Shown here: positions 32,676 to 40,007 of the stretch, in pieces
How positions within the stretch are numbered: the stretch's first letter is position 1
Layout: every line of letters begins with the position of its first letter
Source: JBCBRD01 sp039819785
Lineage (GTDB): Bacteria; Pseudomonadota; Alphaproteobacteria; Rhizobiales; Hyphomicrobiaceae
Reading direction: 5' to 3'
DNA: 64,000 nt
NCBI GenBank assembly: GCA_039819785.1
Contig: JBCBRH010000005.1
Span: 66,795 to 130,794, forward strand
Made by a program: the position numbers and the translations under genes
The notes under the pieces: generated by a model
What the model was told of the DNA's origin: nothing
Databases searched by the model: none
The model's input: only the letters and a program-made list of their open reading frames with translations

Positions 32676-32838
32676 AGCATGTTCAGGAAAAGTGTACGCG
32701 GTTTTCCGCCCGGAACATGCTCCAACTCAAGAGCCCAGAGCATGTTCAGGAAAAGTGTACGCGGTTTTCCGCCCGGAACATGCTCCAAATATAGAACTTA
32801 GAGCCTGCTTTAAAGGTCCACTTACAGGCGACAGGCTC
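32675..32838. repeat. Two identical 48-bp palindromic elements plus companion hairpin
   Basis: GAGCATGTTC ... GAACATGCTC with an inner AAAACCGC/GCGGTTTT-like pair occurs at 32675-32722 and 32738-32785, identical to each other and to a third copy at 56268-56315. A second palindrome, GAGCCTG ... CAGGCTC, lies at 32801-32838 and again after the third copy (56331-56368). The constant order element-then-hairpin suggests a composite REP-like or miniature mobile unit. No transposase is present. From recall, such GAGCATGTTC palindromes are frequent in alphaproteobacterial intergenic DNA. Confidence 0.88.
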
Positions 32839-32898
32839 TAGCTCGCGAGGGAGGGAGCGGCGAGCGGTAAGCCGCACCGACGACAAAAACGCACCAAC

Positions 32899-32944
32899 AA
32901 AAAACGCCCCGGAATTTCAATGATGATCCCGAGGCGTTTTTTTT
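32899..32944. terminator. Bidirectional terminator between converging genes
   Basis: AAAAACGCCCCGG and CCGAGGCGTTTTTTTT form a stem with one mismatch and a loop of about 16 nt. A-run and T-run flank it, so it can stop both the plus-strand helicase-tautomerase transcript and the minus-strand RhlE-like gene, whose stop is 26 bp away. Confidence 0.85.
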
Positions 32945-32969
32945 GTGTTCAAATCACATGCGCGGAGCG

Positions 32970-34718
32970 TCAGACCAATTCGGGCTTGCGATTGCGCTGA
33001 CCCGTTGTGCCGCTTCCAGCACGCGGACGTCTGCGGGGCGCATTGCCATTGGGATCGCCAGCGCGGTTACGGTCAGGTGAAGACGACTTTCCACCGCCAC
33101 CCGTTGTTCGGCCACCTGCGTTACGGGGACGCTGTCCATCACCGTTGCGTTGCACCTTGCCTTCGCCACTGCGTGGACTGTGTCCCGAGGAGCGATCCAA
33201 GCGGCCGCCGCCGCGTGTTTCAACTGGACCAGCGTTCCGGTCAGGCGCTGCACGGTAGGGCTTGCGCGGCTGACCGTTCGACCCTCCACCGGCACGTCCA
33301 CCAGCGCGACCCGCACCGCCCGCGCGCGCCCCATCGTCACCGGGCTTGCCGCGGTAGGGACGCTCACCTTGACGCGCAGCTTGACCTGCCTCGCCTCGGC
33401 TTGCATTTGGCCCCCGGCTGCGCTGCGCACCGTCTGCATTCTGACCGTTTTGGCCGCCCCGGCTGTACTGGCTTCTCTGACCCTGACCCTGGCCCTGACC
33501 TTGGCCGTTCCGCTGGCCTTGGCGTCCGCCACGACCGCGCCGCTCGCGGTCGTCTTCACCAGGATCGACACCACCGCCATCGGCATTGGCGACATAGGCC
33601 ACCTGCTCTGATGGGATGGTCTGGCGTGTCACCCGTTCGATATCGCGCAACAGGCCGCGTTCGCTCGGATCGCACAACGAAATGGCTTCGCCTGAAAGGC
33701 CGGCGCGCGCTGTACGGCCAATGCGGTGCACATAGGATTCAGGCACCTCCGGCAACTCGAAGTTCACAACGTGTGAGACTGCCGGAATGTCGATGCCGCG
33801 CGCTGCAATGTCCGTTGCAACGAGAACCTGCACCTTATCAGCGCGGAAGGCATCGAGTGCCTGCTGACGCTGGTTCTGGCTCTTGTTGCCATGGATCGCG
33901 CGAACTTTGAGGCCACCGGTGGTCAGGTGCTTGGCAACGCGGTCGGCACCGCGCTTTGTGCGGGTAAACACAAGTGTCCGCACCATGTTGTTGTCGTCGA
34001 GTAGCGTCTTGAGAACCGACACTTTTTGTTGGCGGCTGACATGCAGGACGCGTTGGGCAACGTTGTCGGCCGTTGCGGCAACTGCTGAGACCTGGACTTT
34101 GACGGGGTCCTTCAACAGCTCACCGGCAAGCACGGCAATTTCCTTTGGCATGGTCGCCGAGAAGAACAAACTCTGCCTGCGCCGTGACGTATGGCCTGCA
34201 ATCGTGCGGATCGGCTTCAGAAAGCCAAGGTCCAGCATCTGGTCGGCTTCGTCGAGCACGAAAATCTCAGTGGATGAGAGGTCCGCGTAGCCTTCGCCCA
34301 TATGATCAAGCAAGCGGCCAGGTGTTGCGACGAGGACATCGATGCCGCGCGCCAAGGCGCGGATCTGAGGTTTGGCACCGACGCCACCGAAAATGGTCGT
34401 GACAAACAGGTTCGTGTGGCGGCCATAGACTTTGAAGCTTTCGGCAATCTGAGTGGCCAATTCCCGGGTCGGCGACAGGATCAGTGCCCGGCAACCTTTA
34501 TGCATCGGTTTTTTTGGATCGCTGATCAGGCGATCGATAATCGGTAGCGCGAAGGCTGCCGTTTTGCCCGTTCCGGTCTGCGCAATGCCAAGCAGGTCCT
34601 TGCGCTCAAGAATAGACGGGATGGCCTGAGCCTGGATCGGCGTCGGCGCAGTGTAGCCCTCGGTATCGAGCGCGCGTTGAATGCGTTCATGTAAGGCCAG
34701 TTTTGAAAATGTTGTCAC
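32970..34718 (-). CDS. DEAD-box RNA helicase (RhlE-like) with Gly/Gln/Arg tail
   Basis: ATP-dependent RNA helicase. I start at the GTG at 34718 (TTFSKLALHERIQRALDTEG, the usual N-terminus); the frame continues to 34862 through an unlike leader. Motifs: TPIQAQAIPSILERKDLL, AQTGTGKTAAFALP, SPTRELATQIAESF, TPGRLLDHMG, LDEADQMLDLGFL, FSATMPKEI, VATDIAARGIDIPAVSHV and HRIGRTARAGLSGEAI. Residues after about 385 form a long disordered tail, first Gly/Gln repeats (NGQGQGQGQGQ), then Gly/Arg/Asn-rich, typical of RhlE-type RNA-binding extensions. The gene is divergent from the NTF2-like gene and shares a terminator with the tautomerase gene. Confidence 0.93.
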   Translation of the reverse strand: MTTFSKLALHERIQRALDTEGYTAPTPIQAQAIPSILERKDLLGIAQTGTGKTAAFALPIIDRLISDPKKPMHKGCRALILSPTRELATQIAESFKVYGRHTNLFVTTIFGGVGAKPQIRALARGIDVLVATPGRLLDHMGEGYADLSSTEIFVLDEADQMLDLGFLKPIRTIAGHTSRRRQSLFFSATMPKEIAVLAGELLKDPVKVQVSAVAATADNVAQRVLHVSRQQKVSVLKTLLDDNNMVRTLVFTRTKRGADRVAKHLTTGGLKVRAIHGNKSQNQRQQALDAFRADKVQVLVATDIAARGIDIPAVSHVVNFELPEVPESYVHRIGRTARAGLSGEAISLCDPSERGLLRDIERVTRQTIPSEQVAYVANADGGGVDPGEDDRERRGRGGRQGQRNGQGQGQGQGQRSQYSRGGQNGQNADGAQRSRGPNASRGEAGQAARQGERPYRGKPGDDGARAGGAGRAGGRAGGGSNGQPRKPYRAAPDRNAGPVETRGGGRLDRSSGHSPRSGEGKVQRNGDGQRPRNAGGRTTGGGGKSSSPDRNRAGDPNGNAPRRRPRAGSGTTGQRNRKPELV

Positions 34719-35103
34719 TATGGATATGTCTCTTTGACCGGGCACGGCGCGGGACAGACAGCACGCTAAAGAGCTGCCAATCGCGCCATGGGCGGCGGTT
34801 GGGTTCGGGGAAGCGCCCCGCGTGGACTGGGCTGTCTGGTGTTTCAGATGTTTTGCGCTCAACAGTAGAGTGGTGAAAGAATTAGCTTGAGCTAATCGTT
34901 CAAAGGACCACCCTTCACGCGGCTGGAGCGCAGAAAGTCACGAATCAACGTGCACATCAGCTGTATGTCATGCTGCAACGCACAAGTCAAAACAGATTTC
35001 ACTTTACAACGGTTGAACTTGCCCCAGGCCCATCGGATATCATGCGGTACCTCAGGGTCGCGCCGATTGAAGCGCGCCGGACACCAATACAGGACGACCT
35101 CAC
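34719..35103. other. Divergent promoter region between RhlE-like and NTF2-like genes
   Basis: A 385-bp stretch with no supported gene. It should contain the promoters of both divergent genes. In alphaproteobacteria rhlE leaders can be cold-regulated, but I see no motif that shows it here. Confidence 0.4.
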
Positions 35104-35667
35104 ATGCCCCAGCATCAGCAGTTCTTCAAAACGCCGCGAAGCCACGCTGGACTTGCTTCCGGCAAACGCTTTATGGATCTCAGCGGAGGAGTAGCGGGTC
35201 TCGCCGCTTATGCAGTCTTACTGATGGCTCTGATTTCGGCGCCTGCAGCCATGAGCCCACTGAGTGCACAGCAGCGCGGCTCTGGTCTCTTTGAGGCGCT
35301 GAAAGAGTTCGTTCAGCTCGACTACCTCGGCATGGGCACCGAAAATCACATCACGAGCCCGACGCTCTTTGCCGACCGCATCGATTACTACGGGAAATCC
35401 AGGATCGACCGGGACACAATGATGCGGAAGCGGTTGGCGTATTACGACAAATGGCCGGTCCGCAGCTACATGATGCTGCCCGACACGTTCCGCGTGGCCG
35501 AACGGGATGCTGATACCGTCGATATTACATTCAACTATCGTTTCGAGGTGGCCAGCAACACACGCCGCGTCGGGGGTTTGGGCCGCACCAATCTTACGGT
35601 GCGCCTGGATGATGTGGGCGGATTTACGATCACGCGGGAGAGCGGCAAGGTGATCGAGCGGTTCTAA
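35104..35667 (+). CDS. Secreted protein with NTF2-like domain
   Basis: A 187-residue protein with an N-terminal hydrophobic segment at about 30-48 (GGVAGLAAYAVLLMALISAPA), likely a signal sequence or anchor, after a 28-residue basic start. The mature part has TLFADRIDYYGKSRIDRDTM and RLAYYDKWPVRSYMMLPD, which I recall from NTF2/SnoaL-like domains at the ends of caspase-like proteins in rhizobia, and ends in a beta strand GGFTITRESGKVIERF. No catalytic residues can be assigned. It stands 260 bp upstream of trpA and is probably separate from it. Confidence 0.65.
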   Translation: MPQHQQFFKTPRSHAGLASGKRFMDLSGGVAGLAAYAVLLMALISAPAAMSPLSAQQRGSGLFEALKEFVQLDYLGMGTENHITSPTLFADRIDYYGKSRIDRDTMMRKRLAYYDKWPVRSYMMLPDTFRVAERDADTVDITFNYRFEVASNTRRVGGLGRTNLTVRLDDVGGFTITRESGKVIERF

Positions 35668-35928
35668 AGCCTGTCAGACTTAGGTTGGATCAGGTCTGTT
35701 GGTAGCCCTATGTGCGCGATCCGGCGAGAAAGTCTCGAAGGCGCGATAGGACCATAACGCGATAAGACCATAAGCTGTGGCCGGAACGTGCTGCAGCCCT
35801 GGGCTTGGCCAACATCCGGTGCTAAGACGACGCGTCTTGGCTGCCCTGCTTCACAGGTGCTTCCAGCCGCGCCGCTCACCGCGCACCCACCCCGTTTTCA
35901 ACCAGCCAATGAAGTTCAACGCCATCTC

Positions 35929-36750
35929 ATGACGAAATCACGCATCGACACCTGCTTTGAAACCCTCAAGTCACAGGGGCGTCCAGCCCTCGTCACGTTT
36001 GTGACGGCGGGTGACCCTGATTTGGAAACCTCGGGTGCAATCCTCGCCGGTCTGCCCGGAGCAGGCGCCGACCTGATCGAACTGGGAATGCCATTTTCTG
36101 ATCCGATGGCCGATGGGCCTGCGATTCAGGCGGCTTCAATCCGGGCGCTGAAAGCTGGACAGAATATGCGCAAGACTCTGGCGATGGTCGCGGACTTCCG
36201 TAAGACGGACCAGAAGACTCCGATCGTGCTGATGGGCTATTACAACCCGATTTTTGTTTACCCTGCTGCCGGTTTTCTGGACGATGCCAAAAAGGCCGGT
36301 GTCGACGGGTTAATCGTTGTCGACGTACCGCCCGAGGCAGACGATGAGCTCTGCCTGCCGGCGATCGAACGGGGCTTGAACTTCATCCGCCTCGCCACGC
36401 CGACCACGGATAATGAGCGGCTTCCAGCCGTCCTCGCGAATACATCGGGTTTCGTATATTATGTCTCAATTACCGGGATTACGGGGGCAGCGGCTCCGGT
36501 GGTCTCCGATGTCCACGCCCAGGTCCAACGCATCAAGGCAGCCACAGAACTGCCGGTTTGTGTCGGGTTTGGGGTCCGCACAGGCGAGCAGGCAAAGGCC
36601 ATTTCGCGGGGTGCTGATGGTGTGGTTGTCGGCTCTGCGCTGGTTAACGCCATCGAACAAAGCCTAGATGACGCGGGCACGAGCACTTCTCAGACTGTGC
36701 CTGCTGTTCTAGATCTCGTAAAAGAACTCTCCGGCGCCCTGCGCAACTGA
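35929..36750 (+). CDS. trpA: Tryptophan synthase alpha chain
   Basis: Cleaves indole-3-glycerol phosphate to indole, channelled to TrpB. The 273-residue TIM barrel starts at the ATG at 35929 (the frame runs to 35788): MTKSRIDTCFETLKSQG, LVTFVTAGDPDL, ADLIELGMPFSDPMADGP with the catalytic Glu and Asp-loop, PIVLMGYYNPIF, DGLIVVDVPPEADDE with the catalytic Asp, and VCVGFGVRTGEQA with phosphate-binding GSALVNAIEQ. All key residues are present. accD follows 36 bp later, the usual trpA-accD-folC order. trpB is 8.3 kb upstream instead of adjacent. Confidence 0.96.
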   Translation: MTKSRIDTCFETLKSQGRPALVTFVTAGDPDLETSGAILAGLPGAGADLIELGMPFSDPMADGPAIQAASIRALKAGQNMRKTLAMVADFRKTDQKTPIVLMGYYNPIFVYPAAGFLDDAKKAGVDGLIVVDVPPEADDELCLPAIERGLNFIRLATPTTDNERLPAVLANTSGFVYYVSITGITGAAAPVVSDVHAQVQRIKAATELPVCVGFGVRTGEQAKAISRGADGVVVGSALVNAIEQSLDDAGTSTSQTVPAVLDLVKELSGALRN

Positions 36751-36786
36751 ATTGAAATGTGAGCAACCTCAGGAGCTTATTCCTCG

Positions 36787-37956
36787 GTGAACTGGATCAA
36801 CAACCTGATGCGGCCAAAGATCCGCAGCTTCCTGACAACCAAGCGGGAAGTTCCGGACAACCTATGGCAAACCTGCCCGCTCACTGGCCAGATGGTCTTC
36901 CATAAGGACCTTGAGGCCAACCAGTTTGTGTTTCCAGGCTCCGAATACCACGAGCGAATGACGGCGGCCGCGCGGCTTGAGGCGCTTTTCGATGATGGCG
37001 TGTATGACCGAGTTCCTGTCCCAGACGTTGCGATTGATCCGCTGAAGTTTCGCGACAGCCGCCGCTATACGGATCGGCTGAAAGACGCCAAGGCGAAGAC
37101 CGAGCTGGATGACGCCGTCGTCGTTGGCGAAGGCAAACTTGATGGGCGGCATGTGGTCTCAGCCGTTCAGGACTTCAATTTCATGGCCGGATCGCTGGGC
37201 ATGGCAGCTGGTGAAGCCTTGATCGCCGGTATGCTGCATGCTGCCCATCGGAAAGCACCGTTCATTTTGTTTGCCGCTTCCGGCGGCGCGCGTATGCAGG
37301 AAGGCATCATGTCCTTGATGCAAATGCCGCGCGTGACCATTGCCGTGCAACGCCTTCGAGAAGCCGGACTTCCCTATCTGGTGGTCCTCACAAATCCAAC
37401 GACGGGTGGCGTAACGGCGTCCTATGCCATGTTGGGCGATGTCCAAATCGCTGAACCCGGTGCGCTCATTTGCTTTGCGGGTCCGCGCGTTATTCAGCAG
37501 ACCATTCGTGAAAGTCTGCCCGATGGCTTCCAACGGTCCGAATACCTCTTGGAACACGGCATGATCGACATGGTTGTGCACCGCCATCAGTTGCGCGAGA
37601 CACTGTCGAAACTCGCCATGCATTTCATGTCGGCAAAAGAACACGCCGATGCCAAAGCCACGGATGCCATTGCCGCCAAATCGGCTCTGAACGGCAAACC
37701 GTCCAAGGCAGCCGCCGATCTGTCGAAGAACACGCCGGACATCGTGCCAGAGGGGAACGGGAAAACATCAAAAGCGTCAGCAACGAACGCGAAGCCGGGT
37801 GATCCCGCCACCAAACCGGACAAGAGGACAAAAGCAGCCGAGACCGCCGCGTCAAAGGCGGATAGGTTAAAAAGCAAGGATGAAGCCGTCGCCAAAGCCG
37901 ATTCTCCATCAAAGGGTGATGGCAAAAACGGAAAAGCCAATGCGACGCGCCCATAA
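36787..37956 (+). CDS. accD: Acetyl-CoA carboxylase carboxyltransferase subunit beta
   Basis: With AccA transfers carboxyl from biotin to acetyl-CoA in fatty acid synthesis. The 389-residue protein begins with GTG at 36787, with CAGGAG 13 bp upstream. MNWINNLMRPKIRSFL and NLWQTCPLTGQMVFHKDLEA open it; of the four zinc-ribbon cysteines of E. coli AccD only one is left, as in other alphaproteobacterial AccD. The core has DFNFMAGSLGMAAGEAL, FILFAASGGARMQEGIMSLM and FAGPRVIQQTIRESLPDGFQ. Residues after about 285 are a 100-residue Ala/Lys/Ser low-complexity tail absent from the standard enzyme. Confidence 0.94.
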   Translation: MNWINNLMRPKIRSFLTTKREVPDNLWQTCPLTGQMVFHKDLEANQFVFPGSEYHERMTAAARLEALFDDGVYDRVPVPDVAIDPLKFRDSRRYTDRLKDAKAKTELDDAVVVGEGKLDGRHVVSAVQDFNFMAGSLGMAAGEALIAGMLHAAHRKAPFILFAASGGARMQEGIMSLMQMPRVTIAVQRLREAGLPYLVVLTNPTTGGVTASYAMLGDVQIAEPGALICFAGPRVIQQTIRESLPDGFQRSEYLLEHGMIDMVVHRHQLRETLSKLAMHFMSAKEHADAKATDAIAAKSALNGKPSKAAADLSKNTPDIVPEGNGKTSKASATNAKPGDPATKPDKRTKAAETAASKADRLKSKDEAVAKADSPSKGDGKNGKANATRP

Positions 37957-38056
37957 GACCGGACATTGCACCGTGAACTTTGGCGGGACCACATCATTGC
38001 CGATACCAGAATTGCCTGTAGGGCAAAGCGCGAAGAGGCGGGGCGCGAAGTAAGAC

Positions 38057-39442
38057 GTGTCAGACAAATTTCCCAACCCCGGCGCTCCCCGGAGCGATGC
38101 CCTCCTTGCGGACCTCAAAAAGCTCCACCCCCGTTTGATCGACCTGTCATTGGGCCGCATAGAACGGCTGCTCGAGAAACTCGGTAACCCGCACAAGGCT
38201 TTGCCGCCTGTCTTCCATGTCGCCGGCACGAACGGTAAGGGCTCAACAACGGCATTTCTCAAGGCCATTCTTCAGGCCGCTGGAAAGCGCGTCCATGTCT
38301 ACACCTCGCCACACCTCGTCCGGTTCCATGAACGCATCTGCTTGGCAGGCACAAACGGCCTCTCCCATCCGATCGGTGAAGACCAGCTCGTCGATGTCCT
38401 GACGCGTACCGAGCGTACGAATAACGGCGATGACATCACCCAATTTGAGATCACAACCGCAGCGGCATTCCTCGCCTTCGCCGAAACGCCGGCAGATGCG
38501 ATCATCCTGGAGGTCGGGCTGGGCGGCCGGTTGGACGCCACGAATGTCATCGACAACCCGGAAATGTCGATCATCACGCCGGTAGCGATGGACCATGCCG
38601 ACAAGCTGGGCGACACATTGGCGAAAATCGCGGGCGAAAAAGCCGGCATTATCAAGCACCAACGGCCTGTCGTCGTTTCAAGACAGGATGCTGAGGCATT
38701 CACCGTCATTGAGAACCGGGCAACAGCGCTGAGCGCGCCTATTCACGCCTTCGGACGCGACTTCGATGTTTATGAGCAGCGCGGCCGGATGGTCGTGCAA
38801 TCAGAAAACCACGTTTTCGATTTGCCGTTGCCCTCCTTGATCGGGCGCCACCAGATCGACAATGCGGGCACCGCTGTCACCGCGCTGCGGCTTGCAGAAC
38901 ACTTCGACATTTCCGATGCCGAGTTCGAACATGGCGTGATCACGGCCACATGGCCTGCGCGGATGCAGCGGATCGACAGCGGACCCCTCCAGCAGTTGAC
39001 GGGCATGGGCACCGAGATCTGGCTTGACGGTGGGCATAACCCGGCAGCCGGCCTTGTTGTTGCGCGCACGATCGCGGACTTGGACGAACGCTCACCAAAA
39101 CCGGTTGATCTGATTGTCGGGATGATGGGCTTGAAGGATGCCCGCGGGTTCCTCGAAAACTTCAATGGCCTCGTGCGCAGCATGACCGCGGTACCATTGG
39201 AAGAAGCCCTGGAGCAGCCGCTCAGCGTCGAGGATCTCGTGCGCGCAGCAACCGATATCGGCATCCCCGCGACAACGGCGGCGAGCGCCGAACAGGCCTT
39301 ACGTAATCTGGAGGCGAATGACCCAGGCGCAAAGCGTGTGTTGATCTGCGGCTCTCTATATCTGGCAGGGCACATTCTGGGCCAGGACCAACATGCGATT
39401 ATAATCGATGCCGACACGAAAAAACCCGCCGACCCACTGTGA
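38057..39442 (+). CDS. folC: Folylpolyglutamate synthase / dihydrofolate synthase
   Basis: Adds glutamate to dihydropteroate and to folates. The 461-residue protein starts with GTG at 38057. P-loop FHVAGTNGKGSTTAFLKAIL lies near residues 53-72, YTSPHLVRFHERICL near 82, FEITTAAAFLAFAETPADA with VGLGGRLDATNVID, then ITPVAMDHADKLGDTLAKIAGEKAGI. The C-terminal ligase domain has WLDGGHNPAAGLV and ends with LICGSLYLAGHIL. It follows accD by 100 bp. Its stop lies inside the arm of a bidirectional terminator. Confidence 0.94.
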   Translation: MSDKFPNPGAPRSDALLADLKKLHPRLIDLSLGRIERLLEKLGNPHKALPPVFHVAGTNGKGSTTAFLKAILQAAGKRVHVYTSPHLVRFHERICLAGTNGLSHPIGEDQLVDVLTRTERTNNGDDITQFEITTAAAFLAFAETPADAIILEVGLGGRLDATNVIDNPEMSIITPVAMDHADKLGDTLAKIAGEKAGIIKHQRPVVVSRQDAEAFTVIENRATALSAPIHAFGRDFDVYEQRGRMVVQSENHVFDLPLPSLIGRHQIDNAGTAVTALRLAEHFDISDAEFEHGVITATWPARMQRIDSGPLQQLTGMGTEIWLDGGHNPAAGLVVARTIADLDERSPKPVDLIVGMMGLKDARGFLENFNGLVRSMTAVPLEEALEQPLSVEDLVRAATDIGIPATTAASAEQALRNLEANDPGAKRVLICGSLYLAGHILGQDQHAIIIDADTKKPADPL

Positions 39443-39466
39443 AGCGGTCCGACGGGCTTGTCTTTT
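39425..39466. terminator. Bidirectional terminator between folC and trxA
   Basis: CCCGCCGACC and GGTCCGACGGGC pair around the folC stop codon (loop about 11 nt), followed by TTGTCTTTTG and preceded by an A-run. It lies between converging folC and trxA. Confidence 0.65.
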
Positions 39467-39506
39467 GAACGTTTGGCAGGCCGCCTCAAACGACCCGACG
39501 CCCGCG

Positions 39507-39833
39507 TTACGCGTCAATCGACGATGTCACCCACTTTTCAAGTGAGGCCCGCTGTGTCAGTGCGCCGACATGCTGCGCTGCCACTTCTCCATTACGGAAG
39601 ATCATCAACGTCGGCATGGCCCGGACGTTGTACTTCTGCGTGACGGACGGATTCTGCTCAACATCGACTTTAACGACGGTGAGATTGTCTTTCAGCGCTT
39701 CGGCAACTTGATCAAGCGCCGGGGCCATGGCCTTACACGGTCCACACCACTCGGCGAAAAAGTCGACCAGAACCGGCTTGTCGGACTTCAAGACAACGTC
39801 CTCGAACGTTGCGTCTGAAACGGCATCTGCCAT
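39507..39833 (-). CDS. trxA: Thioredoxin
   Basis: General disulfide reductant of the cytoplasm. The 108-residue protein has the redox motif WCGPCK within VLVDFFAEWCGPCKAMAP, then VVKVDVEQNPSVTQKYNVRAMPTLMIF with the conserved cis-Pro. Three in-frame ATGs cluster at 39845, 39839 and 39833. The first codons read ATGGAGATGACCATGGC, so the GGAG inside them is the likely ribosome site for the ATG at 39833, giving MADAVSDATFED. Downstream of addA on the same strand, as in related genomes. Confidence 0.95.
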   Translation of the reverse strand: MADAVSDATFEDVVLKSDKPVLVDFFAEWCGPCKAMAPALDQVAEALKDNLTVVKVDVEQNPSVTQKYNVRAMPTLMIFRNGEVAAQHVGALTQRASLEKWVTSSIDA

Positions 39834-40007
39834 GGTCATCTCCATTTGTTTTTAAGGCACATAGGTCCCCGGTCACATGGTGACCGGAGGTGCCGGTTGG
39901 GCCGAAGTTGTTTGATCGAGCCAAAGACATAAAAAGGAGCGCAGTGTGGCCGCGCCCCGTTCAATACCAGTTCAATGTCAGCTATCGGCCTTTCTGATGG
40001 CCAATAC

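Noticed and set aside
32945..33910. 321-codon plus-strand frame over the RhlE-like tail
   Set aside because: Antisense to a low-complexity Gly/Gln/Arg tail, which produces long spurious frames.
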